From contig WTPW01000333.1 of assembly GCA_009809945.1 (NCBI GenBank), positions 257,669 to 321,668 of the forward strand: a DNA stretch of 64,000 bases, given 5' to 3'. The notes beneath the pieces were generated by a model. It ran no database searches, was not told the origin of the DNA, and worked only from the letters and a program-made list of their open reading frames with translations. Positions 34,700-44,820 of the stretch are shown piece after piece. Position 1 is the first letter of the stretch. Every line of letters begins with the position of its first letter. The stretch is from Gigaspora margarita. Its lineage: Eukaryota > Glomeromycota > Glomeromycetes > Diversisporales > Gigasporaceae. The position numbers and the translations under genes were made by a program.

Positions 34700-35790
34700 T
34701 ATGTTGTATGTCAATAAGGAGCCAATATAAATGGTGATTGAGAAAAATTCTAATATCGATAATTTAAAACCTGATTACTTATCTGATATGTGATTGATTA
34801 ATTGATTGATTGGATGCTGTGGTAGTGAAGGTACAGTTGTAAATCACATTTTATTGTTTTTTTAATGACTAAAATTGTGCTTTTGTTGGTTGATTACCTA
34901 ATATATAAAAACTATTTGAACATAAAAAAAGTCAATTCAATGTTTACAAATTTAAAGCATTTTGCATAATGATCTTAATTGGATAGGCGTAAAAAGTTTA
35001 ACAACAAGTGCAAGTGCAAGAACATTTAAGATTCAGATAATAATTCGAGATTTTTCCATTTATCGTAAATTTTTTTGATAATTATTAATTTTCTTAGCAA
35101 TTCTTATAGTTTGTAGTTTTATGTCATCTACCAACCAATAAAATCATGGTTATATCCAAAAATGTAATCAGCATGCTAAAGCTAATGCAGTAGTTATGCT
35201 TTAATGCTTTTGAGTATTTATAAAACCCATGATCAAAATGTTGAGAAAAATTCTAATATCTAGATAATTACTTATCTGATATGTAATTGATTAATTGATT
35301 GACTAGATACAGTTGTAGATCACATTTTATTGTTTTTAATGACTCTTTTAAAATTGTGCTTTTGTTGGTTGATTATCTAATATTTTGAGCATAAAAACAG
35401 TAAATTCAATGTTTACAAATTTGAAGCATTTTGCATAATGGTCTTAATTAGATAAACTTAAAAAGTTCAAAAACAAGTGCAAGTGCAAGAAAATTTGCTC
35501 TGCAATAGATAAAAAAATGGGATATTAAAAAAAAATAGCAAATATCAGTAAATACTGTAATAAGAAAAAATTACATTCTATTAAAGATTCAGATAATGAT
35601 TCTGGATTTTTCTATCTTTCTTGATAATTACTAATTTTCTCAGTGATTCTTATAGTTTGTAGTTTATGTCAGTTTACCAACCAATAAAATCATGGTTATA
35701 TCCAAAAATGTGATCAGCGTACTAAAACTAATGCAGTAATTACTATGCTTTAAGATTTTTACAGAGCTGTTCCCAAATTTCTGGGTCAGA
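34700..35790 (+). repeat. Family J repeats, two tandem units
   Basis: Two direct units (about 34.73-35.25 and 35.23-35.79 kb) sharing ACAAGTGCAAGTGCAAGAA, TTCTTATAGTTTGTAGTTT, ACCAACCAATAAAATCATGG and TGCAGTAGTTATGCTTTAA. The same words occur on the opposite strand at 59.08-60.88 kb. Also present is the 3' end of the gag-like gene seen at 60.96 kb (CTCTGCAATAGATAAAAAAA). So this is a fragment of the same retroelement-like unit. Confidence 0.65.
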
Positions 35791-36006
35791 TGCGTTAGAT
35801 CTAGGTCAACGTTTAGCTCTACTTGTTAGCAGGTTCTATAGCAAAATTATCAGCTGGGCATTTTTTACTTAATGAATGAATATGATTTATTAGTAAAATT
35901 TTTTATAATTATGGGGCAAAATTGATCAATCCGGTCTAGCCAATCAATAATTATGATGCACTCTGATGAATGCTGACCCCGAATTTTGGGGACTCCCCAT
36001 ATGAGT
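35754..36006. mobile_element. Mutator-type MITE family F, copy 1
   Basis: Inserted in a family J unit. Target duplication TATGCTTTAA at 35744-35753 and 36007-36016; the uninterrupted J unit at about 35200 shows the empty site. TIR-like ends TTCCCAAATTTCTGGGTCAG and, complemented, GTCCCCAAAATTCGGGGTCAG-type. A copy lies at 38281-38511. Non-coding. Confidence 0.8.
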
Positions 36007-36299
36007 TATGCTTTAACGCTTTTGATTGTTTATACAATTCATGATCAAAATGTTAAGGCTAAAATATCAATGAGCAAGTTATGATCAAGAATGTCATCAC
36101 AATAAAACTCATTAGCAATTGTTAATCATAATAGTGCTAAATCAACCTTAACCACATACAGTATTGTAACAAAATTAAAAAAAATCATAGTAATAACAAT
36201 TTTTTTGATGCATTAAATTGTATAGTAACTACAACTATTAATTCCAATGCTGTACAAAATTTTTACAGTAAGAATTAAGACAGTTGATTCCAAATCAAT

Positions 36300-36600
36300 T
36301 ACACACTGCAATTAGTGCTACAAGCCAGCTAAGCTGGCACAGGCAGTCCAACTGCAGCTTAATTACTGTGCCACTGCTGTGGCTAAGCTATGGATTGGTG
36401 CAATAAATATTTTGTATACAAGCTTTTGTAGCGAATTTTTTGTATGAACTAAAAAAAAAGCATTTTATAATCACACACTAAATAATAAACAAAAATTACC
36501 CCCAAAAATTTATTCTAAATTCCGTACAAAAAATGCATGGTAAAAAATAGTAAGCCCAAATTGTGCAAATTTTGACTAATAAAACTGCTGATGCTCTTGA
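36300..36600 (-). repeat. Interspersed repeat family E, copy 2
   Basis: Reverse-strand match to 8300-8560 and 38030-38265 (ACAAGCTTTTGTAGCGAATT, AAAAATTACCCCCAAAAATTT-type words) ending in the AGCT/CAGC-rich palindromic terminus at 36315-36390. Confidence 0.6.
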
Positions 36601-36679
36601 AGTAAACAATGGGTTTGACTAATTTTATTGTAGAGTATTGTTTTATCTCTCATATCTGATGTAATTTATGATGAAAACA

Positions 36680-37145
36680 CATACGGGTCCTTCTCCTCTT
36701 TCTCCTGCTTTTTAAGCAGCTTGCACAGTTTGCTAGCACTGCACAGTCTTTTATACTTTATACTTTTTTATATTTTCTTAACTTAACTGTTGTACTGACA
36801 GGTCATACAAAGCAGGCTGTGTCATTTGTAATAGCTATCATCTCATTATTAGGAGCAGAGGGCGGGTCGATATAACAAGAACAAAATTCAGGTTCGCAGA
36901 AGAAACAAGGTTACTCTTCCTACATACCTTGTCGTCATTACAATATACTATGCTCAAATTACCTCATATTACCTAACTATACTCTAATTTTCCATTACTT
37001 TATTACTTAAAAAATTACTTCATACTTGCACTATCTCAATTTTATCAAAATGATCAATAATGTAACTAGATCAGCATGTCACATGCTTGTTCTGAACTGT
37101 TTCGAGACAAAAACTGCCTCAATACTTTGTATTGAGCAGTTTTAA
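36680..37145 (+). repeat. Interspersed repeat family I, copy 1
   Basis: Shares with 44250-44820 the words TTACTCTTCC/CTACATACC-like spacing, AACTGTTGTACTGACAGGTCA, TTACCTCATATTACC and the terminal hairpin GAGACAAAAACTG..ATTGAGCAGTTTT (about 37098-37142). The GC-richer 5' half and the ordered words suggest a retroelement fragment, but no coding frame is left. Confidence 0.5.
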
Positions 37146-37342
37146 TCTATTTCTTAAAAAAATTTCTTTTATATAGCTAAAATTTTTAAAAAAAATAAAA
37201 TTTTGACCAAAATTAAGAATTATGGAGATTAGCAGCATACATTACAAAAATTCTGGGACATCTTGATTATTGAGACCACAATCAGCAAATATCACCAGTT
37301 AATGTTTTTACCAGATGTCCCTGATGATATTCAATTCTTAAT

Positions 37343-37629
37343 AGGACCCAGAACATCCTTCATATAGGTCATAACTGGATTTTGGCCAATTTTGGCCTAA
37401 TTTACTAAAAATAACAAAATCTATTTACTTTAATAACTTCTAATCCAGTAATCAGAATTGATCAAACTTTTTTTTGTTAGATGCGCCTCACTGAAAGCTT
37501 CATTTTAAAAAAAAGTTCATTCAAATTGGACCACTGAATGCCAAGAAATTGCCAAAAACTGTTTTTTGCTTCTCAAATTTTAGGTGTTTTCACTAAAAAA
37601 TTTCAATTATGACAGATGTTTGGGGTCCT
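37343..37629 (+). mobile_element. MITE family D, copy 2, 8-bp target duplication
   Basis: Termini AGGACCCAGAACATCCTTCA and, complemented, AGGACCCCAAACATCTGTCA. Flanked by TTCTTAAT on both sides (37335-37342, 37630-37637). The interior matches 16514-16788. An 8-bp duplication would fit hAT- or Mutator-type transposition. Non-coding. Confidence 0.75.
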
Positions 37630-37639
37630 TTCTTAATTT

Positions 37640-38265
37640 TGACTGAAATTTTTTTTTTTGAAATTTTTAGCTACGAAAAAGGAAATTTTTTTAACAAATA
37701 GCATATGGGCGGATTTGATGCATTTGATGATCATTTGAAATGTGACAAAATCAAAAATACAATAATTTTGGCCACAGCTAGCATTATTTGGCTCGATTTA
37801 TAGTTATTTCCTTTTTAGATCACCTCGCGGAAACCTTGCAAAACCAAAATAGGAAGTCAAAATACAAAATAGGAAATCCAAATAAAAAACTTGATTGGGT
37901 TAAATTCAAGACAATCACAAAATTGATGTGCAATTTGAAAATATCACATTAATGATAATGTGTTCAATCCGCCCATATGATTGTGGTAAAATTGGTTCAA
38001 AAACATTTTTTCATTTGATTATTGGCAGTTTCATTAGTAGAATTTTGCGTAATTTTTGCCTTACTATTTTTTGCTGTGCTTTTTTTTTGCGCGGAATTTA
38101 GAATAAATTTTCAAGGTGTTCTTGGGGTAATTATGATTTCAAAAATACATTTGTTAATTTAGTTTATGCAAAAAATTCGCTACAAAAGCTTGTTTACGAA
38201 ATGTTTACTGCGGCTCAGCTGCGGCTAGACCAGCTAGGCCGCAGCACTATTTGCCAATAATCACT
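37640..38265 (+). repeat. Interspersed repeat family E, copy 3 (interrupted)
   Basis: Matches copy 1 at 7985-8560. It is interrupted by a 270-bp MITE (37706-37975) and ends in a palindromic GCGGCTCAGCTGCGGC / CAGCTAGGCCGCAGC run near 38213-38255. Confidence 0.65.
37706..37975. mobile_element. TA-flanked MITE nested in family E
   Basis: TIRs TGGGCGGATT at both ends, bounded by TA (37704-37705, 37976-37977). The uninterrupted family E copy near 8240 shows the empty site. Non-coding. Confidence 0.8.
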
Positions 38266-38280
38266 AAATTCATCACTTGC

Positions 38281-38511
38281 AGAAGGGTCCCCAAATTTCC
38301 GGGTTGGATGCGGCGGATCAAGGTCGGCGTTTAGCCTAAGTTGTTAGCAGGTTCATAGCAAAATTATCAGCTGGGCATTTTTTACTTAATGAATGGATAC
38401 GATTTAGTGGTAAAATTTTTTATGATCTTGGGCAAAATTGAACAATTCCGATCCAGTCAACCATGATTCCGATGCACTCTGAAGTATTCCGACACGGAAT
38501 TTTTGGGAGTT
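38281..38511. mobile_element. Mutator-type MITE family F, copy 2
   Basis: Perfect 9-bp target duplication ATCACTTGC (38272-38280, 38512-38520). Ends GGGTCCCCAAATTTCCGGG and, complemented, ACTCCCAAAAATTCCGTG. Interior ATTATCAGCTGGGCATTTTT is shared with copy 1. Inserted just beyond the end of family E. Confidence 0.85.
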
Positions 38512-38699
38512 ATCACTTGCCTATTAATTTTCAAATCAGCTGTTCTGTATTCTAACTATTTATATCGGAGTTTGTTCAACATTTCTAAATTAGACTTTCC
38601 GTATAAATGCGAAATAACTCAAATGTGTAATTTCGAATTTTAATCGAATTAAGCTTAATCCTGGCCATTAATCAAACAATGCCTATACAGTTCATCATC

Positions 38700-38740
38700 C
38701 GTTCCTGGTTTAGCGTGACTACGTCGCGCAGCTACTTATT
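38700..38740. repeat. Short dispersed hairpin motif O
   Basis: CCGTTCCTGGTTTAGCG..CGCGCAGCTAC, seen again at 62602-62638 as CCGTTCCTGGTTTTAGCG..TTGCGCAGCTAC. The second half is self-complementary (GCGCAAC..GTTGCGC in the 62.6-kb copy). Confidence 0.5.
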
Positions 38741-38819
38741 TAGTTATTTTTTTTATTTACATTAAAATTAATAAATTTCATATCATTAGCCCGTGGCTTT
38801 ACTCCGTATTATAACAGTG

Positions 38820-39626
38820 ATGGTAAAATTGGCAAATTTTTCAAATGTCCTCAAATGACCCTGAAATGACCGGTCATTAATGGTCATCTCAATTTTGGGT
38901 CATCAAGAAATGACACGTGACCAAATGACCATGGTCATTTGAGGGTCATTTGGTCATTAGGCCATCGTGCATGTAGAGTTTGTATCCCATATCTAATATT
39001 TTTTACATAGATTCCCTCAACTTTAACTGCATAACGACAATGCATACGTGTAGGTTTCGAAGTAAGCTGGGTTGGGCCAAGTATTTGTAGACTCGGGCCA
39101 AACCCAATAAAAGTTTATATGCTCGGTCCCACCTAGGAATGGTAAATAACTCGATCGTCTGATCGAAATCTAAGTGACTCCAAGCTATTAAATCATGACA
39201 AGATCATTTTGGATATTAAGTTCATTTAGTTCATTGGCATATAAAATAATTTTATTGATCGAATTGCTCGTATAAAAAGTTATCAAAATTTATTGCTTTC
39301 CTTATCGATAATCTTAGCTATAGATTAAGTCCCAAATTTTACTAAGTCAATTAATATTTATGTCTTAAGTAAGCTGTTCGAAATATGCAATTTATTATTT
39401 CGAACAGCTTTATTTAACTGTTAAGACATAAATATTAATTGACTTATAGCTACAATTATTGATTATGTTTGGCGGCCAATTCTGATTGGCTAAAGAGCAT
39501 TAGAATATTAACTAACATATGTTAAATGACCTTCTAGGTCATTTGAGCCTCGAAATAACCCAATGACTAGTCATTTGTCATTTGGGTCATTTGGGTCATT
39601 TCAGGTCATTTCAGGTCATTTACCAT
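38820..39626. mobile_element. 0.8-kb element with GGTCA-rich inverted ends
   Basis: Ends ATGGTAAAATTGGC (left) and, complemented, ATGGTAAATGACCTG (right). The terminal 140 bp on the left and 100 bp on the right carry about sixteen TGACC/GGTCA words (AAATGACC, GGTCATTTGG). The interior has no gene, but includes a nested MITE at 39345-39444. Clustered subterminal words often serve as transposase binding sites; that role is inferred. Confidence 0.65.
39345..39444. mobile_element. 100-bp hairpin MITE
   Basis: Arms AGTCAATTAATATTTATGTC and the exact complement, with a second stem GCTGTTCGAAATA / TATTTCGAACAGC inside, bounded by TA (39343-39344, 39445-39446). The whole element folds as one hairpin. 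Confidence 0.85.
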
Positions 39627-41442
39627 ATTAGAATGATCCAAACAAAAACTGTATGTTCTATATGTTAGTTGTTTAAATAACAATATTGTCGTTACACATT
39701 CGATGGGCGATATTCAATTAAAAAAAAAAGGATGTTCTAAGAAAAGAAGTTTAACATGGGACCACAATTTCATCTACTATACGTGGATCTAAACGTTATA
39801 ATGTGTTTGTAATCTATCTAATATATATTTCGTAAGTCTAGACTAATAAAAAGATTAAAAGGAGAGTTAACTACGGTGCTTTCTTTCAAGAACTCATGAA
39901 ACGGAGTTTGGTCTTTTTTAAGACGGGGTTCTTATTCTTCATGTGAACTCATTGTTTATTTCTTACACACGAAAAATTTTTAAAGTGAATAAAACAGAAT
40001 AAAGCACTTGTATTATGTAACTGCACGAAAATAGTGAAATAAATTGTAGACAATATGTAAATAATAGGTAAAACTTATTATTGTATACTCGATCGACTAG
40101 AACTAGACTTCCTTAAGTCGAGCACAGCGAAGCCAAAATACAGACACAAAAAAAAAAAAAACACGCCATCATAAACACCAATCACTATACGTTGTAACGG
40201 CACCGAGTTGGTCTCCCGACCCTATATTTTTTTTCATATTTGATTTTACTTAGGTATTTCCTATGTACTAGATCTGTTAGTATCAGTTACTAAAAAAATA
40301 TACCTTCCCTTTTCGGCCGCATTTGTTTCATTTGTTCTATTTGTTGCATTTATTCCATTTTTTCATTTGTAGGATTTGTGTCATTTGTGTCATTTATCGC
40401 TTTTGTGACATATATAGAATATATGGTATATGTAAAATATGTGGATTATGTGCTTTTTATTCGATTTATTCAAAATGTACACTAATTGCTGAAAAAATAT
40501 AAACTCGAACATAAGTCATACATCTACAAGTGTCGCTCTTTAATAATCCCCTAATTATAATAAATAAACAACTTTCGTAATTCTGTCTTAGAGCTTCGTG
40601 ACATAATATAGAGCTCTATTCCATCATCCTAATTACTCGAACCAAACTCAAACATGCCTCTATCGTTGCTTTCCACTATTAGGGTAGGGATAAAGTAGTA
40701 CGTAATTGTGATAGTTGTTGGTTTGTGTGACCTGCATCCGACACATCGACCTGAAACCATTTTTCACCGTCACATCGTACCTGCCTGCCGGCATATGTAC
40801 TCTCTATTTGTGTGCTACCAATAACCTGTTTATCACCTGGTTTAATATACAATAATGTTAGATCCCAATTGGTGATAGTCAGTTTCGTGGCAAATCGTTA
40901 TTCTGTCTCGAGTAGCCTTAATATTCACACCATATAGCGAAATATTCGCAATTTTTAAATTACGAATTTAGAAATTTTGCATAATTGAATTCTTTGCCTA
41001 AATAATTTAACAATGAAAACTAAATGCAATCTAATTAATTATTAATGAACTAATTGCAGTTAACAGTTAATAACTTTATATATTTGGTAATTAATAATGG
41101 CGCAGCAAGTTGAATTTGTCGAATAAGAAAAAAAGTGTGCATTATCATTATTAAAATTTATATTTTGTGCATACAATCATTAATTAGATAATAAATTTAA
41201 AGTCTCATCGCTTGAACAAACAAGAAGGGCAATTAATTTGTAAAAAAGTATCGTTATCAAAGCTATAAAAGCTTAATGTTCTAACCTCTTTCAAGAAGAT
41301 AAGGTGATATTTTTTTCAATAAAAGAAAAATAACGGTACAATCTTATATAACATTATTTTAAAAGAAAAACAACGCTGTATAAATCACAAAAAATGGTAA
41401 ATATTCAATTATAAGAATGAAGTTTTCTTCATAGTTATACTA
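39627..41442. other. Intergenic stretch with a short minisatellite
   Basis: No gene recognised. 40325-40410 contains a 9-10-bp imperfect repeat (CATTTGTTC / CATTTGTGT). A GC-richer piece at 40180-40225 (GTAACGGCACCGAGTTGGTC) is of unknown origin. The rest is ordinary AT-rich DNA. Confidence 0.4.
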
Positions 41443-41667
41443 AATCATACCAATGGTGCTAACACCAACACCACGTATATGATTGAATAGTTTACAAGTA
41501 AAAATTAAGGACAGGTATTCTAAGATATATCACAAGTGATAGGTCAAAATTTTAGTTATTATTGAAATCTTTGGATGCTGAATATTGTTACTTAGTATAT
41601 CTGGCATTAATTAATTTGTCAGTTTCTGAGATATAGTAATTGTGGTGTTCATACCACTGGTGTGATT
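41443..41667. mobile_element. TA-flanked MITE in the promoter of the secreted-peptide gene
   Basis: TIRs AATCATACCAATGGTGCTAA (left) and, complemented, AATCACACCAGTGGTATGAA (right), bounded by TA at 41441-41442 and 41668-41669. Length 225 bp. Its right end lies 61 bp upstream of the ATG at 41731, so it must lie in the promoter or 5' leader and may provide part of it. Confidence 0.8.
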
Positions 41668-41730
41668 TAGTAAACCTGTTATTTAGTCTCAAAACATTCT
41701 ATTTAAACTGAAAAATTCTTAACTTTGTAG

Positions 41731-42002
41731 ATGTTTCAAATGCGTGATTTTTTCATTTTTTTGGCCATAGCACTGCTCATAATGGTCCAAACCAACATTC
41801 AAGTAGAAAGCACACCAATAGCTACGCCAGGTAATTTGAAATCTTATTACTAAACTAACCTTAAACTCGTAATAAGATATGGCAAGTTTTGTTAATATTT
41901 TGCTTTTCTTTCCTAGTTTGCGCACCATGTCCCCCGTGTGGTGGTGCTGTTGTAAAACGAATTTCGTGTTATATGGCTTGTCCTAAATGTGCTTATTATT
42001 GA
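41731..42002 (+). CDS. Small cysteine-rich secreted peptide, candidate effector
   Basis: Two exons, 41731-41830 and 41917-42002, joined over an 86-bp intron (CCAG/GTAATT .. TCCTAG/TTTGC) give 61 residues; the split is after the first base of Val34. Residues 7-20 form a hydrophobic signal-peptide core (FFIFLAIALLIMV), with likely cleavage around 24-28 (QVES). The mature part is about 35 residues with six cysteines at 35, 38, 41, 51, 55 and 58, spaced CxxCxxC-x9-CxxxCxxC, and ends in CAYY. I do not recognise a named family. Small secreted cysteine-rich proteins are common in mycorrhizal fungi and some act in the host, but that role is inference. The two-C-triplet spacing could also bind metal. 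TTAACTTTGTAG directly before the ATG resembles a splice acceptor, so a 5' leader intron is possible. Short length is the main reason for caution. Confidence 0.75.
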
Positions 42003-44249
42003 ATTTAATTTACATTTTTCAAGACCTTTTAAAATTTGTAACTCTAATCGATATTATGATTTTTTAATCAAATCTGTTAGAATTTAATAATAAAATTTTT
42101 CATAATTCGTTAATTTTAGCTTTATATTTAATTTTATGGCGTTCCTAAAACTTTTAAACTAATATTCATATCTGGTTAAATTGTATTAATGTAGTGAAAA
42201 CCTATACTATCACTTAATTAACCCGGTATACAGTATTAAAATATAACAATGCCGAAGTTCTGTTAAAACAAGCTGCACATGACAAAATGACATGCTTACC
42301 TATATAATAACATAGAATTATGGAATGAAAAATCTACTAAAATCTAACCTTTGAATTATTAATCTTATATATACCATTTGTAAGTAATTGTTAGCCTATG
42401 TTATGATTTCCTGGTGGTCTATTGTTACTATTAAATAGAAAGTTGTTACAATGCAGCTTCAATAGCTAACTTGAATTGATCTTTTTAATAAAATTTTACG
42501 CGATAGGTGGAATAAAATTGATCGAGATTGAGAATTATAATGTTATTAGGTAATTTCTAATTTCATAAAAGCACACCGATATCTGGATATAAAATTTTCA
42601 CATCAGCATAATTTTATGAAATCAGAACTACTTTAACCATCAAGTAATTCTTAATATTTCTTTTTTTTCCAAATTTCACAAAATGTTGCAAATCGCAATA
42701 ATATAAACATAGTAATTGCAAAGACAAATGTTTATCATTAATAGGATTTTTTTCAATTTAATTCATAATATTTGAGACTAAAGATGCAAAGCGATTCTAC
42801 CAGTGTGTATATTGTCATTCTGAAAAATCAATCTTCGTATTTAAATTTTGCGAGTGGATATTTTAAGGTTTCAGATAATTCCACCTATTTGATGACTAAA
42901 AGACGAGGAGCTTAGTATACATATATAATAATGTATTTTACTTAAAACTAAACGTATGTCAGCTTTCTCTAAGAGACCACTATATTTATTTATTCGATTA
43001 TCACTTAATCTTAAGATGAATTTGTGCAACGAGTCACATTACATGACCTGATTCTAACCGAACTCAAGCCCCAAATTCCAGGTTATTAGTGCCAAACATG
43101 CCAATTTATAACTTCAAGTGCTTACAATAAACACACAGAAAAGAGTTACCTAACCTAACAAATGAGAATTCTATTAAAACATTAAAATAGCGGGTAGAGT
43201 AGTTTAGAAGACTATTTGTACTTTGTATAAAAGTTATAAATTTTTTATAAATGGTTAATTCGAGTTTTTGCTTGTATATTAGATTTTGGCTGATTTGATT
43301 GGTTAATGATCACATTCATTGTTACATTTATTAACCAATCAAATCGAATGTCCACCATGCTGCTCTCAAGAAGCTCCTTCAAAGTGATGGTGATCGCAAA
43401 ATTTATAGTGCGAAATGCGTGTTTGTCAAATCCAGGTTTTGAATTAAACGAATAGTTTTTTGGCCAATTAGATTATTCTATAATCCATTGAGGGTGGCGA
43501 TTGAGAACAGCTTTAATGAACAAATTTATTAGCCATGACAAGGCTGTCAGATTATGGCCTTATTTATGGCTTAGATTAGATGATACATACGTTAATTTAT
43601 GGGTTACAAAATAAATATATTAAAGTTCGAATATAGATAACACTACAAACTAATTAGAAACTGCCGACGGAAATTGAGATTTTGGACTTTTAGTTTATAA
43701 CTCAACGGGCTCAACATCTGAAAAATTGGATTATGAATTGTGTTAATTGTGTCATATTTTTCAGGGGCTGCGTTCGTTAAGCTACCAAAAACCCCAAACC
43801 CGGTTTTTTTATTGTAGCACTCACATGCATATTCTTGTATAAGTGAGACTATAAAATCCTTTAAAATGGACAGGCTCATATTACAGCTTAAATAATATAG
43901 ATTTTACATCTATCCGTTTACCTATAGCAACCAAATATTTTTATTGGTGCATTTTACATAGCCATTTTCTTTGTGCTAATATGCTTATCAATTCAAGAAA
44001 ATGAAATGTGTTATTTAATTTCCACTCATCAACAAATGACCTACATAACTTTAAATATCTAGAATTTTTCTAAAAATTTGAATCTATATAGCTTCGAAGC
44101 GTAGTTTTCTGGTATAATTTAAATTTTGAATTCTCAATTTCTAGATTATATATGATGTATGATAAAGGTGTTCTCTAATGCATCAATCAACGGATCGGAT
44201 GCAAAGTTTTAATTAGCAGGAAAATTTAATAAACTAACCGAATGGGGTG
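42003..44249. other. Intergenic stretch
   Basis: No convincing gene. A 43-codon frame begins at about 42784 but has no recognisable features, and a 78-codon minus-strand frame at 43643-43879 is unrecognised. A hairpin with 16-bp perfect arms GATTTGATTGGTTAAT lies at 43292-43345 (loop 22 nt). Confidence 0.4.
43292..43345. repeat. Perfect 16-bp inverted repeat
   Basis: GATTTGATTGGTTAAT at 43292-43307 and its exact complement at 43330-43345. Probably a tiny MITE remnant; no downstream position suggests a terminator role. Confidence 0.6.
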
Positions 44250-44820
44250 TTTCTTGTTTTGTCTCTCTTTCTGGGTTCTAGCTATGTAAACACAGATCCT
44301 GCTTATCAAGCAACCTGCGCAGCTTACTTAGGATCAGATTTTCTCTCTTTTATTTACTTGACTGTCGTCCCGACAGGTCACGAGAGAGTTGACTATACGA
44401 CTGACGTCTCGTCAGGCCACAAAGATTTGATAACTGTCGTTCGACAGGTCATATTACAGACAAAACTTGTAAACCACGCCTAACTTTACCCTATATGACT
44501 GCAGGCCACCTAACCAGAACGAATGTCGGGTTTGCAGAATATACCTCATCGGTACTTTAAATATTCAGAACAATACTTATCGATTACTTCATACTTACTC
44601 AAGTTACTAACATATATTGACCGATTACTCAATTTTTACCTCATATCTCATATTTTCAAATGCTTGGACGCAACAATTACCTCATATTTACTTAATCTTG
44701 TTTGGCCTAATGATCAATCAAATGATCGAACATGTGATCGTGACCGGCAAGTCACATGACCTATCCGAATCCGAGACAAAAACTGTCTCGATACTTACAT
44801 ATCGAGCAGTTTTATAGAAT
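44250..44820 (+). repeat. Interspersed repeat family I, copy 2
   Basis: Longer and better preserved than the copy at 36680-37145. A GC-richer first half has three similar sub-blocks around CTGTCGTCCCGACAGGTCAC, CTGACGTCTCGTCAGGCCAC and CTGTCGTTCGACAGGTCA, each a small hairpin. It then runs TTACCTCATATTTACTT and ends in the hairpin GAGACAAAAACTGTCTCG..ATCGAGCAGTTTT. Overlapping frames of 66-78 codons show no domain. Perhaps a structured-RNA-derived or retroelement 3' region. Confidence 0.5.

Noticed and set aside
42784-42915. 43-codon frame beginning MQSDSTSVY
   Set aside because: Intact but with no signal peptide, domain or splice support; chance frames of this size are common.
43643-43879. 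78-codon minus-strand frame
   Set aside because: No recognisable motif and no start or splice context; left as intergenic.
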